Source: Pseudeuparius sepicola (lineage: Eukaryota > Arthropoda > Insecta > Coleoptera > Anthribidae). Taken from it: DNA of 64,000 nt. Numbering within the stretch: the first letter of the stretch is position 1; the number at the start of each line of letters is the position of its first letter. Below are positions 12,161-25,400 of the stretch, piece after piece. The notes beneath the pieces are model-generated. The model saw only the letters and a list, made by a program, of their open reading frames with translations, had not been told where the DNA came from and searched no databases. The position numbers and the translations under genes were made by a program. The stretch spans positions 61,914,915-61,978,914 of the forward strand of contig OY987300.1 of NCBI GenBank assembly GCA_963920635.1, read 5' to 3'.

Positions 12161-13602
12161 TTCGATGCCAAATTAAACCGTGAATTTTTCTCTACAAGAT
12201 AGGATGAGGTAGCCTGCTACAGATTAAGCGGCAGCAGGCATTTTGGGACGCGGTGGGCGATGGTCCTCCGCCGAAACCAGCATCCAAAATTGCTGGCAAT
12301 TGAATGTATACAGTGTGACCCACTCCAAACGGGATCACCCTCACAAAATTTGTGTTTGTTATCCGATTTTTTTAAGGATAGGTCATCAAGAGCTGTACTT
12401 TAGGGCAAAACGGCACATTTTATTTTGAAAAAACCAAGGCTTACTGCGACATATTTTGGGTCAAAATTAGAAAAATCACATTAGGCATATTTTTGTAAAC
12501 ATTTTGACTATGCCACTGGAATAAGTATCCCTTAAAACGGGTTTGTACCAAATTTTCTTGAAATATATCGAACAATAAAAATTCCAGAAACCAATGAAAA
12601 GCGCGATTTAACTAGGTATACCTAATATACCTATACCTAATATTTTACTTGCTTAAATCAATTAAAAATTGAAAGCAGTTGGAACCACACTTCGATAAAT
12701 TTTTCTTACCTCGTAATTTTTACATTCAGGTTTTTGTATTTAGGCATGCCTATTGGTATTACTATTATTTGTAAAAAAGTAAGTCGATATCTTTTAACAA
12801 AATTTAATGCAAACCCATTTTAAGATGTAACCAATCCAATGGTGTCATCAGATTTTTTCTAAAAATATACTTAATATAATTATGTCATAGTAGGCCTTGG
12901 TTTTTTTAAAACAAAATGTGTCGTTTTGCCCAAAGTACAATTTTTGATGACCTATCCTAAAAAAAACGATTAAAAGCTGATGACAAATGCAAATTTTCTG
13001 GGAGTGTTCCAGTAAGGAAAGGCACCTTGAGTACATTGAAAAATCAAAAATTATCAAAATATGGAAAATCAATCAATCAAACTTTGCACATGAGCATAAT
13101 TTTTATTCTGAACAACTTCTCTTAGACACATTTTTAGAGAAGGCACTTTACACAAGACAGAAAAAATATATTTTCTCGTGCCAAGGTCTGCTTAGATTTT
13201 TCGAAACTGTAAATATGACATAATACTTTCAAATCAAGTGGGCGAGACCCCAAATGATCAAATTTCAACTCAAAAATGTTAACATGTTTTATCTTCCAAA
13301 TCTAGTGTTTCACTTATGGACTTGGGGCATCCTATACACAAGCACAAGCACATGTGGTTGCTTCTGAGGTACCCTAGTTTTGAGTATTGCGAGGGTGAAA
13401 ATTATTATTATTATTATTAATTGCCAACGAAATGTCATCCTCGTTTATCACACATAGCAGGGTGTTCTGTCCTTTTCTTGTACGCTGGCTACGGCAGAGG
13501 GCCACTGCCCACCGCGTCCCAAAATGCTGGCTGCCGGTTATTGTAGCAGGCGACCTCACCCTATTTTGTAGAGAAAAATTCTAGCTTTAATTTGGCATCG
13601 AA
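12161..13602. mobile_element. Foldback element with a second hairpin inside
   Basis: The left end ttcgatgccaaattaaa is matched by tttaatttggcatcgaa at 13586-13602. The arms continue through tctctacaa / ttgtagaga and gggacgcggtggg / ccaccgcgtccc. Inside, 12334-12440 mirrors 12890-13005 (atttgtgtttgt, ggataggtcatcaa, ttttgcccaaagt), a nested foldback. A repeat tail with (ATT)n also lies inside, at 13331-13420. Confidence 0.7.
13331..13420 (+). repeat. SINE-like 3' tail with (ATT)n, copy 1
   Basis: The order cacaagcac, ggttgctt, ctagttttgagtattgcg, agggtgaaaattatt ending in (att)n recurs at 30949-31004 and 56217-56297. A shared 3' piece ending in a simple repeat is typical of SINE or LINE tails. 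No internal RNA polymerase III boxes were identified. Confidence 0.5.
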
Positions 13603-13603
13603 G

Positions 13604-13657
13604 CGTTGACTGACGTATTTATAAAAACTTCTCACGGCTATGGCTTCATGTCCTGCC
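13604..13657 (+). mobile_element. Fragment of the CGTTGACTGAC MITE family
   Basis: It begins cgttgactgacgtattt and follows the 5' part of the intact copy at 51558-51738 (acttctcacggctat, then cttcatgtcctg) before the match stops. It directly abuts the end of the 12161-13602 element, so one of the two was cut by the insertion or deletion that joined them. Confidence 0.75.
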
Positions 13658-14208
13658 AAAAACGATCGAAGTATATATAATAATCTTATGACAGCAGAAA
13701 GTCAACGAAACATCACCACTTTACTGCTAGCTGCCAATGCGAAGGAATTGCTTAGGAGGTGGCAACCACTTTTTTATTGTTGCTGTTCCTCCATTTGCCT
13801 TCTTTCCAATGGTGCCTTTTTGTTCTATTATAATCTTATGTGAGTAGCTCTGCTAAAAAATTAACAACAACTTAGTTAATTAACAATGAGCGGGCCCATA
13901 TCAATTGAGGCAACCTACTCCTTTCAAGTACAGAAATATCTCCCTACATTTTACATAACATCACATTCTATAATCTTATGAGTAGAGTAACCCAAATATG
14001 CAACACGCATATTTAGCATATTTAGCATATTATATGCATTTCTTTAAATATTTGCATATATCCTTAAAATATGGCATATTGTGCATAATTGAAAGAATTT
14101 AGGATAATTTAAATCTTTGGCAGGTGTTTGATTCATTTTTGGGAAGAGGGGTCGGTGTCTAGGTAGGTACCTGGTTTTTCCAAAATAATATAGGTAAATT
14201 ATAATTTT

Positions 14209-14571
14209 ATGGGCACTAATCCTGGTGATCTGAAAACCAATAAACTAGGTATAGTTATACCTATTTACATGGTAAGAGCCGGGCAAAATTTGAAAATCTT
14301 TTACCCGAAGTTGATACATGTAACATGCCTTGCTCATGCTTTAAATAGGGTTGCTGAGGAAATTAGGAATCATTTTCAGCTTGTAAATAGTTTAATTTCC
14401 AACATGAAAAAAGTTTTCCTTAAAGCGCCTATAAGGGTTCAGTTCTACAAAGAAAAACTACCAAACACTCCTCTTCCACCTCAACCAGTTATTACAAGAT
14501 GGGGCACTTGGTTGGAAGCTGCATTTCTTTATTGCGAGAATTTTTGCCAACTGAAAGATCTAAGTTCATAA
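14209..14571 (+). pseudogene. hAT-like transposase fragment
   Basis: The 120-codon frame contains [17 protein letters not shown], then [19 protein letters not shown] and [14 protein letters not shown]. This is the order seen in the hAT-type RNase H-like region of insect transposon proteins, with the RW motif (family knowledge). Downstream homologous sequence (about 14580-14900) is broken by stops, and the N-terminal DNA-binding part is missing. It sits inside the TIR/TSD-bounded 1.1-kb element. It is not expected to make an active transposase. Confidence 0.75.
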
Positions 14572-14604
14572 TTTTCGAACGAACCTTCCCAGTCCCTTAT
14601 AGAT

Positions 14605-14645
14605 GTTAAACCACAGAAAATATACTATATATTTTCTGTGGTTAA
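14605..14645. repeat. Short perfect hairpin
   Basis: accacagaaaatata is mirrored as tatattttctgtggt with a few bases between. It lies within the hAT element just after the surviving ORF fragment, and could be an internal insertion or a structural element. Confidence 0.6.
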
Positions 14646-15098
14646 ACAACTATTCGAAAACAAGGAAATGAAGAAACAAATTTCCTTTCTAAAAGCAAAT
14701 TATAGCTTTCTTTCTAAAACAATAAGACAAATGGAGGAATCTAATTTGCCATTAACCCGAAGTGTAGAACTGGTAAAATAATCTGAGGTTGCTTTTCAAA
14801 ATGTCCCAGGTAAAATTGGGGACAAAATATTTCAAAAATTTAGAAATGTGATGGAAAAAAATAGTGGCTTTCAGTTTCTTAGCCGAGTAGCAAATAAATA
14901 TTATATAGTAGCAAATAAACATTATATATGTCTATTTGTAAATGAAACAATAAATTTATATTTTTAAAGTATTTCTTAATTCGCATATTTTCAACATTTT
15001 CCTACATATTTTGACTAAATGATTTGCTTATTTATGGGCATACTTTTAGCGTCCTTTTAGGGTTTCGACTTGCATATTTGGGTTACTCTACTTATGAG

Positions 15099-16145
15099 AG
15101 TTGAAATCATGCGGTCGGCTCTCATACCATTCGGATGGATATTTCTCTACAAAATGTTATGGACAGAGTACATTTCTTGAAATTGAAGAAAAATTATTTT
15201 TGTTTGTGGATCCTGTACCTGTACCTACATACTAAATAAAAGGAAGTTATCCGAACAACTGACAGTTTATTAGCTATGTCAAATAAAGTGTCGAAGAAAA
15301 ATTTCTTGCTTCTTCCAAGTATATTCGATCCCTCGATTTTTCTGCACTAATGATCAGCAAAACACTTGAACATGTGTATACAGTTGCCCTTGTTGTCTTT
15401 TCTTGGAACGTATATGTCTAACTACTTATACCATTCATATACCTACCTACATATTTAATAATATAAATATCTTCGTAATAATTGGCAGAAAATAAACAAA
15501 AAACATTGTGATGGGAATAAGTTTTTTTTTTCGAAAATGAGCGAGAAACCACCCAGAGAAAAATGCATCCCTCAGCCAATGCCCCTTATTTCAGTTTCTA
15601 GAATATCACTTCCAATATTTTGTTTGTAATTCTAGATATACATATAGGAAATTAATAATAATATTAACGATTATTTGCAGAGACAGATAAATACAAAATA
15701 TAAGAAACGATCATAAATCATAAATAAATAAATAATAAATAAATCATAAACTAAATACCCATGCTATATACGCATATCAGTAGGTATGTGTATGTATGAA
15801 TATTTTACAAATAAACAAAAACTCCCCTGGAAGCAATAAATTCTTGTGCATGGTTGGTTCTAAATTTATCTGGAACAAGACAATATCTAAACCACATTGC
15901 TTTCTCCCTCTGATACAACAAAAATAGAAATCGATACCTAATCAATTTCGTAACTCAATCAAGTCTGCAATTTCCTGCAATTTCGTTTCTCAGATACAAG
16001 ATACAACTGTAATTTTTGATTTCATAGTCCTTCAACAAAACGTGTGACAAGTAACCAAGCAAAATGTATTCACTTCAAATATCTTCTAGTTTGAAAAACG
16101 ACTTCAAATTATAATTTTCTAATTGTCTGTTAGCATTAAAATTAA
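15099..16145. other. Intergenic, AT-rich; short aaat repeats
   Basis: No gene was recognised. A simple (aaat/ataa)n stretch lies at about 15716-15750. Confidence 0.5.
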
Positions 16146-16203
16146 AAATAATAAATGATGTTTAGTGGCATATCAGGTAAAGGATATCAATTGAAAAAAA
16201 TGC

Positions 16204-16274
16204 ACTCCAGCCGGGACTTGAACCCGGGACTCCTACTGTGGCCGTAGGCACTTTAACCAACTAAGCTACCGGAG
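16204..16274 (-). tRNA. tRNA-like sequence (left arm of palindrome)
   Basis: Read on the minus strand it folds as a cloverleaf. The acceptor arms are CTCCGGT and GCTGGAG (with two G-U pairs). The D arm contains agcttagttggtta (A-box-like). A 5-bp anticodon stem CCTAC/GTAGG encloses the loop GGCCACA, and the T arm is CCGGG/CCCGG with loop TTCAAGT (B box). The loop would read anticodon CCA, but position 33 is G instead of the near-universal T. A translationally active tRNA-Trp is therefore doubtful, and a tRNA-derived element head is more likely. Confidence 0.55.
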
Positions 16275-16542
16275 ATATGGGTTCCATCGGCTAGGTGTTA
16301 TTTATTCCAATTGATATATAGTTAGTAGAGGTGAGATGTAGAAGACTTCGGCGTCTTCTACAGCTACTAGAAGGGGTTAGAGGGTGTAGGGAAACCATTC
16401 ATTATTGTTGGTTATGTAATGGTTTCCCTACACCCTCTAACCCCTTCTAGTAGCTGTAGAAGACGCCGAAGTCTTCTACATCTCACCGCTACTAACTATA
16501 TATCAATTGGAATAAATAACACCTAGCCGATGGAACCCATAT

Positions 16543-16611
16543 CTCCGGTAGCTTAGTTGGTTAAAGTGCCTACGGCCAAGTAGGAGTCCCGGGTTCAAGT
16601 CCCGGCTGGAG
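16543..16611 (+). tRNA. tRNA-like sequence (right arm of palindrome)
   Basis: This is the mirror copy of the left-arm tRNA-like sequence, with the same acceptor, D and T arms and the same CCTAC/GTAGG stem. The anticodon loop has lost a base (GGCCAA), so it cannot be a normal tRNA. Both A- and B-box-like blocks remain intact. Confidence 0.5.
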
Positions 16612-16972
16612 TGCATTTTTTCAATTGATATCCTTTACCTGATATGCCACTAAACATCATTTATTATTTATAATTATTACAGGTACTAAAAATCTTTCTG
16701 TATTAAAATTAAATATCTCTCAAACGTACTGGCCGTTTCACACACCTTTTAAACTACCTTAGCTTCTTCGCTTTTTGTATAAAAAATTATCAGGACTCAG
16801 GATAGAATTATTTCCGGTCTCAGTCAAATCTAGATGTGTTTGCATTTTTTGAAATTTACTCGAAAAGTTTAAAATGAAAAATGGCACCATAAAATTTTAT
16901 CAATTTTAAATTATCCAGATAAGACAGACGATCTTTACAAGAAAAATAAAAAAATTTAACAAAAATATTAAA

Positions 16973-17980
16973 ACCGACTTCAAAAATTTGCCCGTATGCA
17001 CACTCCACTAAAATGTTTGAAAAAAATTACCAAAAAATAACACCGATTTCATAAATTTGCCCGTAGATATGCACATTTCAGCTAAAATTTTAGAAATATT
17101 TTTCTCTTTCTAAATTGAGTTATCTTTGGATTTGGTGACAGTCAAGGTAAGGAATTTAAATCTATTTAGATATGAATACATCATATCCTACATACATCAG
17201 AACTTACTGTCACCGACTCCAGAGATAACTCAATTTAGAAAGAGAAAATATTTCTAAAATTTTAGTGGAAATGTGCATACGGGCAAGTTTGTGAAGTCGG
17301 TGTTATTTTTTGGTAATTTTTTTTTACATTTTAGTGGAGTGTGCATACGAGCAAATTTTTTAAGTAAGTTTTAATTTTTTTGTTAATTTTTGTTATTTCT
17401 TATTTTTTAGTGAATTATTAAGAATTATCGAAATCGGTCCAATTATAAATTCCATCCCCTATTTGTCCACCCTTAGGATTGAAATTTTTCTTTTCAAATT
17501 TAATTTCTCTTCAAATTTAAATGTGACCACCCCTAAGGTAACTTTCTAATAAAATAAGAATCATCAAAATCGGTGCTATATGAACTTTCATCCCCTATTT
17601 ATATACCCTTAGGGGTGAAAATTTTTCTTTAAATTTAAATGGGACCACACCTAAGGTACCCCATTTCCAATAATGGAAGAATCATGGAAATCGGTTCAAT
17701 ATGAAATTTCATCCCCTATTTTCCACCCTTACGGGTGGAATTTTTTCTTGAAATTTAAAAGGGGGCCAGTCCTAAAGTAATCCCTAATCCCTTTCTAATA
17801 AAAAGAGAATCATGGAATTTTTTGTTCAAATTTAAATGGGACCATTCTGTAGGTATACTACCCTTTCAATTAAAAAAGAATTGTCCAAATCAAATGACGG
17901 AGTTCTGAGGTAACAAACATAAAAAAAAATAAAAATACAACCGAATTGATAATCTCCTCCTTTTTTGAAGTCGGTAAAAA
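16973..17980. mobile_element. Element bounded by ACCGACTTCAAAAA inverted repeats
   Basis: The left edge accgacttcaaaaa and the right edge ttttttgaagtcggt are inverted repeats of a tip that is common in insect repeats. The left part (16980-17385) is itself a hairpin centred near 17190 (agagataactcaatttagaa mirrored). The right part (17407-17890) is a degenerate tandem array. No ORF. Confidence 0.65.
17407..17890. repeat. Degenerate ~120-bp tandem repeat, about four units
   Basis: The phrases 'aatcggt', 'catcccctattt', 'acccttaggggtg', 'aaatttaaatgggaccac' and 'cctaaggta' recur in the same order about four times. The units have diverged by substitutions and small indels. The array is non-coding and internal to the surrounding inverted-repeat element. 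Confidence 0.7.
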
Positions 17981-19328
17981 ATACAAAATGTTAGGAGTTT
18001 CTCGAGCTTCCAAAATATTTTATTTTAAATAAGAATTTAAATAAAATCTCTATGTGTTATTTAAGTGCTGTTGCGGTTTTCCAAATGAGGTTAATAACTT
18101 GAATTTTATTTTTTTATTATCAAGATTCGCCAAAGAAATACAAAGAATAAAATGCGTTTCACTAAGATCTAGTTATCTATTACTCTGTAAATAATATCAC
18201 TGTTAGTAATTTTTTGACAAGTGTTTGTAAGTTAACAAATCCTGTTGAGATCACTAGATGGCTTTCAGGTACATAATCCTTATTTGCGAAAACTAAAATA
18301 CTTTTTGATTATTTTTTACCTATACAAATAGGTATTTAACAATTGATGCTTTTGACCTTGTATGATGTATATTTTACTAACAGCAAAAGCATTTTAAAAT
18401 TAAATGATAGCAAAGTTATATGGCTTATCAAGAGTTGTTTGCTGCGGGTTTTTAAATATCTAGTATTATAGTAGATACGATACCGAATATCTGATCATTT
18501 TTGGTATTGTGTTTCCTATTGCCTTTGACCTAATTCTGTCTCCAAATACATAACACGACTTCACTCTAATTGTTGACAAGATCTTATTTAAAATACTAAA
18601 AAAATGTGCCAGCATTTCTCCATGAGACATTTTTCTATCTGTTGCCTAAGTAGTATTATTCCACAGACACCTTCTATTTGGTGATAATAATTCGTCCTAC
18701 CTTGATGACACTGTTTCATAATAGACAGCTTTAAGAGGATTTGCATTCATTGTAGTTAGTCTAACCGGCGGCGTAACCCACTTAGTAATTAGACATCTGC
18801 TAGTCTACAACAACTGAATTTTCAATGATCGATTGGTTGATGCCTTAATATGCCGAAAACATGGCAAAGAAACCTCCTATAATCCATCTGATTGGGCGTC
18901 GAAGAATTCTCAGTGAGTGTGAAGTTTATAAACTCACAACAACTCATGCGGCGATGTGATTATGGTATGAAGGCAAAAATGTTTCGAATCCTCTTAATAC
19001 CAAAATAATGTATAACAAATAAAGAACCCAGAGTTATCTGTGCTGTATAGCGCTTATCTAATTTTCTATTGCGAAAATGTGTCAGTATGCATTTCATGCA
19101 TGCACCGACCCTGAATTCAGAATGCACATCGATCCCTAGACATTGAATAATATGTAGGTGTCATACGAGAAAAATGGTCAAGGTGACGTCCCGTGGCCGC
19201 TTGGCCCTCCACCCCACCAAATTCGGATGGAAACAATGTGAGTTGTATAAAAATAAAGATTCAGAAAATAACAATAATTAGTTTGTAACGTATTTCCAGT
19301 AGGTTAAGTTAATATTAACACATAAAAA
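17981..19328. promoter_or_regulatory. Upstream region of the serine protease gene
   Basis: No gene or clear repeat was found in 17981-19190. A TATAAAAATA word at 19246-19255 lies 83 bp before the ATG and could be the core promoter TATA box. The short distance leaves room for a 5' leader of about 50 nt. The promoter role is inferred only from position. Confidence 0.3.
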
Positions 19329-19406
19329 ATGTTCCGCACATATAGTTTATTCGCCATTTTTTTAGTTTGGTTTGCTATTGACAGTGTATCAAGTGCGCCG
19401 GTCGAG
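19329..19406 (+). CDS. Serine protease exon 1 (signal peptide)
   Basis: The ATG follows cacataaaaa and opens a 26-codon exon ending GTCGAG|GTACGTG (phase 0). It encodes the signal peptide and first pro-residues (ending SSAPVE). It was chosen as the start because it gives a clean secretion signal and joins in frame to exon 2. Confidence 0.85.
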
Positions 19407-22400
19407 GTACGTGTGTGTTCGTGGATAATTTTGTTTTGCTTTCTAAATTGGTGAAATTTTTTGTGAGTTTTGTGACACAATCAACGAAATGTTTGTGTAC
19501 CTCCATATACGCGAAATTGTTGCAGTAACAGCATTGCAAATCATGTTATGTAGTAATTTCTCAGTTGTTTGGTGTGACATTGGGTTTGAAGAATACCTAA
19601 TTAGTTTAAAGGACGAAAATAGTTAGTATTATGTGAAATTGCAAAATATAATTGCCATATAAGTTTCCAGATAAATTTATTCGTTGAAAATAATAAGAAT
19701 TTTGTCTTGAAAAAAATATAAATTTCCAATGAAAAGATAAATAAGGTAGGTAACCTACGTACACTTTTTTTATTGTTTCGTTTATTGTTTTTTTTTGTGC
19801 AAAAGAAGGTAAATTTGGCATTATTTCGGAGAAACGAGGTAGTACACATTGCTTTTCATATGCTTTATGTTGAACGATTTTGAGCGAGAGTGAATAATCC
19901 ACAGGGTGTCACTGAATAAGTATTTAAGAGTACTATTTATAATTTTAGGAAAATTATAGTGTACCAAAATTGCAAAACAAAAATACAAAACAAAGTCAAG
20001 GCCATTTGCGATAAAATTTGACATGTGAGCATAATTATTAATTTTCAACATATATTTTTATTAAAAGAGCCCTTTGCCCACAAAGAAGACTAGCTCCAAG
20101 CGATTTCGATGATTTTCAAATATCTGCACAACATCTCGTAATTAAACGTTAAAATCAACTTTTAGCAGCATCAGTTTACTGATGGTTCTCAACAATCTCA
20201 GCTACGAAACTAATACTGTTTCGTTTCGTCCGAATCATATAGATCAAGTTAAATCTTTAATTTTTTTCTCTTTCGGAAATTACACACAGTGTAGGTACAC
20301 ATAGTTTTTAGTCCTCGGGCCCATGCTTACAAAAAAATTATTACCTCACTGATGAGACTTTGTATATGTGTTCTTTATGTCTACGTGGACAATTTTGACA
20401 TAAGACAACTCTCAGCGGGGTGTTTTTTTGGGACCCTCAAACTTTTAAGGGTGTCCGACAACGGAACTTCCCGAAAATTTTTGTCGGACAAGGTTATACC
20501 TACTACTACTTGATTTTAAATATTTTTATTAAACGATCCTGAAAAAACCAGCTGTGAAAAAAATCAGCTGTGACACCCCTAACATGGAAAACTTATGACT
20601 TCATTAAATTTCATCGCTGTTTTTTTTTTTCAAATTTCATTTTTTCAGGATCGTTTAATAAAAATATTTAAAATCAAGTGGTAGCCTTGCCCGACAAAAA
20701 TTTTCGGGAAAGTATAGTAGACATAAGGAACACATATAAAGCTTCAACATTGAAGTAATAAAAAAAAATTTGTAGGCATGCGCCCGAGGACTATTTCCAA
20801 CGCTTCGGAAATGGAAAGAATAGCATTTCAATAAGTCGATATCTATTGCCATAAAACTTTTATATGTAGAATTAGTTCCTTAGTGTATTACGAAAGCGCA
20901 CAACTTTATTTTTATAGTTCATAGTGCGAATTAACTAATTGTATATTTATTTATTATATTATCATAAGGGTAAGGGCTAAAATGGTGTCAGGTGTGGGGT
21001 CCAGATAGTCTATAAAATGTGTAACCTTTAAATTTCTATAGGTAGATTCTTCTACTAACCTGTAATGAGAAAATTTCGTCAAGACAAAAGTCGTGCGACT
21101 GTCGAGGGCGCCTCGTATCTGCAACTATTTTGAAAGCACAAGGAACCTTTGTCAACGGGTAGAAAATTAATCACGCTGCATATTTAGCTATTATAATTAT
21201 TTAACTCTACTTATAATATACAAGTTTACTCATCGGCATAATATCATTTTATAGGACAGCTCTAACAGGACCACAAGATCTTTACAAGAAGGATGCAGCT
21301 GCGGTAAGAGAACTTGTAATATTAATTTTTCTTTTTGTAATTTTTGACATACTTTTCCAAACCAATTAGGAAAACTTAAACATTCCCTAATTGGCCAGGA
21401 AAATATCGTTACCTATAACATCACGAATCAGAAAAAACAAGTAAGCCACAGCAGCTGTTATGTAAACACTTCTACCTAATAGTCGTGGACAAAATAGGTA
21501 TAGTTTTCGTGTGGCACATAATGACTTTTATTCGTTTAGATGATGATCAAATTTCATGTTCGAGAATAGTAACCGTGCATGACACATACAGGGTGTCTCA
21601 TTAGTATCTAATGGTGCACATAAAGCACCGGCATATATTTTGTATCAAACTATTATGATTGAGCTTAACAACCAGCGATCAATTGGTTATTAATATACAG
21701 GGCGTTGAAGTCCTCCTTTTAATTGAATTATGACTATATCTCCTAAAATAATCAATAAAAGTAACTGTTTGCGTTAAAATTGGCAGAATGTGCCCCAAAA
21801 CACCTGATAACTACAAAATTATAAAAAGAAATAGTCAGCAATTTTCAGTTCAGCAGCTTAATTTTCAATTAAAAAAAAAAGAACTTCAACTTTTCAATAA
21901 CCATTAGTAACCACTTTTTAAAAATTAAAAAATTGTTCGCACGAATCCGTCCTAAGTTTTGTGTCAAGAAAATCGCTAATAGCACTTGTTGAAATGTTGA
22001 CCCTTAAAAGTTATCGGAGTTGGCTTAGTTTTTAAAAAGATTACGAGAATGATAAATATATAAAGAATATAGATAGGAAAAGAATGGAAGAAAATTATGT
22101 CAACGTCACACTTGATTTTCTCAATATACGTTGAGTCCCATATTATATGCTTCGAAAAAATCCTTGTGGGGGTACCCCGTGCTAAAATAATGTGAGTTTG
22201 TCGTATATAACATTTTTCTCTTATTTATTTAGTTATTTTCATTTATTATATACGCCACAGGACAGTTTTTTTTTGGAGTTACTATCAAAAAGTAGGCAAA
22301 GAAAAAAATTTAGACGAAGCGAGCCAAATAAAATTTGTTTCCAATTCAGAGTTATAGCTGACTTTATATTTTTTTTATAGAAGTTTAACACCCTGTATAT

Positions 22401-25400
22401 TAGTCAACAAGCGTGTAAGAGAAAAACGTTATACGACAAACTCACATTATTTTAGCAAGGGGTAATCGCAAACGGATTTTTTGAAGCATAATTGGGACAC
22501 CCTGTATAAAATACAACTTTTTTGGTCGTATATGCACTGTATTTCTCTTTTCATGGCTACTAGCTCAATCTCCGGGAATAAAATGGATTAATTTCAAATT
22601 TATTTGCAAAGTATTGGACAAAACTAAAGCAACTTTTTCAAAAATTATTTAAAAAAATAAAAACTAATAGTTATTTATGTATCAAGGGACTTATAAGGGC
22701 CTTAATTATCGATGGCAAAGTTTGCGTCCCGAGGGCCTCCGGCCCGAGGGACAGCAATTGATCGAGGTTATTAAGGCCCATTAATTCCCGTGGTAATATT
22801 GTTCATTTTTAAAACGGAAAAAATGTACCAATTTATTACCTTCCCGGTATATTTGAAAGAGTTTTGTTGTTGCTAGGTTGTTGCTATGCTACTTGTTTAT
22901 AAACAGAACTGTAGAAAGGTAGAGGGAATTATAGAATCTATAATGTCCCAAGGGAGTTATGACCCTCTTTATTGATAGCGTAACTATGACGATATAAGCT
23001 TATAATATCCCGGTCAGAAATAAATAAATTATGATAATTCAAATTAGATATATTTTATTTTGAAATCCCATAGTATCCTGCTATTACACGTGATATAAAA
23101 TTGTTATCAAACAATAAACAAGGCAATTGATATCTTTTCAGTTAAAGAATACCTACAGATTTATTATAGCGACAAAAGTAAAGCAACAAATATTTTATTT
23201 ATTTTTATTTGAGATTTCGAACTAAAATTGTATTTGATCTGAATAATGATAATTTGAATAATAATTTAAAAAATAATGAATTATTCTTTTTTTATTAATT
23301 TTTCGTAAAATTTTAAAACATTTGCTTTACTTTTGTCCAATAGTGCATATACCGGGTGGCCCATTTGAAATGGAAGCACCCCATAACATTTTTATTTTCT
23401 ATCCTATTTTAGACGATTTTTTTCTAAAGGTATGTAACAAAAAACTGTACTTTGGTAAACATTTTCAGGTTTTATTCTCAATTTTCTAGTAAAAAATTAC
23501 GAAAATCATTTAGCGATATTTTTTCAAAACTGACTACGTCATTGTATTCAGGATCATCTGAGATGGGTTCTTACCAAGTTTCGTTAAAAAATAACAATTA
23601 TTAAAAAATATTTTTCGTAGGATGGCCACCAAATTTTGCTATAGTTGTAGTTGTAGGCATTCAAAACATTTCAAGTCAAATATGATTTTTAATAAGTTTT
23701 CCAATTTAAATAAAATGTGTAGACAGTGGCTCCATCGGATACCTGACTAAATTTGAAGTACTCTGGACTTGACTGTCGAAATGTTTTGAATACGTAACTA
23801 CAGTTTTTGTGTTTAAACGCAGTCAGTAGAAATAAAAATTGGTGTCAAGAAGAAGAAGTCAAAGAATCCAGATTCATGAATTATTAATATTGATTATATC
23901 CCAGTACTTTTTAAAAATAACGTAGTCAGTTTTTATATGCAAATATTGCTAAATGATTTTTGATAATTTTTGCTAGAAAATAATTCGTACTAGGCCTTGA
24001 TAGTTGAGATTAAAACCTGAAATTTTGCATCCAAACAACAGTTTTTTGTGGACTATGTTTAGAAAAAACCCTGGCTAAAATAGGATAAAAAATAATAGTT
24101 TTACGGGGCGCTTTAATTTCAAATGGGTCACCCCCTAGTACGTACAGGGTGTCCCAGTTAACTTCGATAAACCCGATTTTCTCGGTAATTTTAAAGATAA
24201 ATCGATGATACAAAAACCAGACTTGTGTAGAATTTTCGGAGGAAGTCGAATGTGATGTCAAACTTAATATAGCGGGTGTTGTTAAAAAGTTATTTCAAAA
24301 ATACCGTTTTCCAAAAAATTGTGAAGTTGGATTTTAACCCGAAATGTTAGTAATGAGTATACGGGGAATACCTAAAAAGTGTCGGTTTTCATTTCTGACT
24401 TGTGGTTTTACCGGAAGTGAGCATCACTTTGTCAAATTTTTGAGACACCTTGTATATTTTCTGCTTTTTAGGTTATTTTTCTTCTCCCAGTTCCAACGAT
24501 ATATACTTTTATATACTTATCTCTAACGATATATTTTTAGCATCCCATGGAAAGATGTGAATTTATCATATTTGACGAAATTTATCAAAAAATAAAAATT
24601 TACTGCCTACTACTACTAAAACCAAAATATACAGGTTGTCTCAAAAATCTGACAAAGTGATGATCACTTCAGGTAAAACCGGAAGTCAGAAATGAAATCC
24701 GACACTTTTTCTTTACTCCCCGTATACTCACTCATTACTAACATTTCGTGTTAAAATCCAACTTCACAATTTTTTAGAAAACGGTATTTTTTAAATAACT
24801 TTTTAACAACATCCGGTATATTAAGTTTGACGTCACATTCGAATTCCTCGGAAAATTCTCCACAAGTCTGGTTTTTGAACCATCGATTTATCTTTAAAAT
24901 TACCGAGAAAATCGGGTTTATCACGTTAACTGGGACACCCTGTACATACGTACTCAAAATGTGATTTTTTAAACATACTTAAATAACTTTGATATCGCCC
25001 AAATTTTAGATTCCTATTCAGCACGAAAAAAAGCCTTTAATCGAACATAAACCAAAGTGTTGCATCGTTCCCTTATTTTTTAACCAATTGAAATGTGCCA
25101 CATTAATAAAATTAAATAACAAGAAATTTTTAGCTACAAAAAAACGCAGAACATAATAAAATTTGACATGGTGCTAAATACGAATCTAAAATAAAATTTT
25201 CTATACAAGAATCGTTAATATATATTTTTTTAAATATACTCAAATTTTATTTTAAGTTGTATTAATGAAAAGTGGAACATCTTAGGAGGAAATATAATTT
25301 TGTGCAACTCGCATGATATTGTGGGAACTCGCCTCACTTATCTTGTAAATATCACACTCACTAGTTGTACAAAATTTACAGGATGTGGAATAAGTAAACG

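Larger units (their letters stand above)
13983..15090 (+). mobile_element. hAT element with 8-bp TSD and perfect tips
   Basis: The tips TAGAGTAACCCAAATATGCA (left) and its reverse complement (right, ending 15090) are identical over 20 bases. The flanks carry the 8-bp duplication CTTATGAG (13975-13982 and 15091-15098). The subterminal zone is rich in gcatat words. A degenerate hAT transposase fragment lies inside. The element is 1108 bp long and non-autonomous. Confidence 0.9.
16146..16669. repeat. 0.5-kb near-perfect palindrome carrying two facing tRNA-like sequences
   Basis: The two arms, about 250 bp each, mirror each other almost base for base from aaataataaatgatg at the left edge to catcatttattattt at the right. 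They are joined by a spacer of about 20 bp near 16400-16420. Each arm holds a tRNA-like cloverleaf, and the two point outward from each other. The few arm differences include a 1-2 nt deletion in the right tRNA anticodon loop. A tRNA-like foldback transposon or SINE inverted duplication both fit; no TSD could be defined. Confidence 0.85.

Noticed and set aside
16204..16611. Two ordinary functional tRNA genes
   Set aside because: The anticodon loops lack T33 and one is a base short, and they sit in a palindromic repeat; described as tRNA-like instead.
20340..20380. A second hammerhead-like CTGATGAG word
   Set aside because: No GAAA core, cleavage triplet or closing stem at the right distance.
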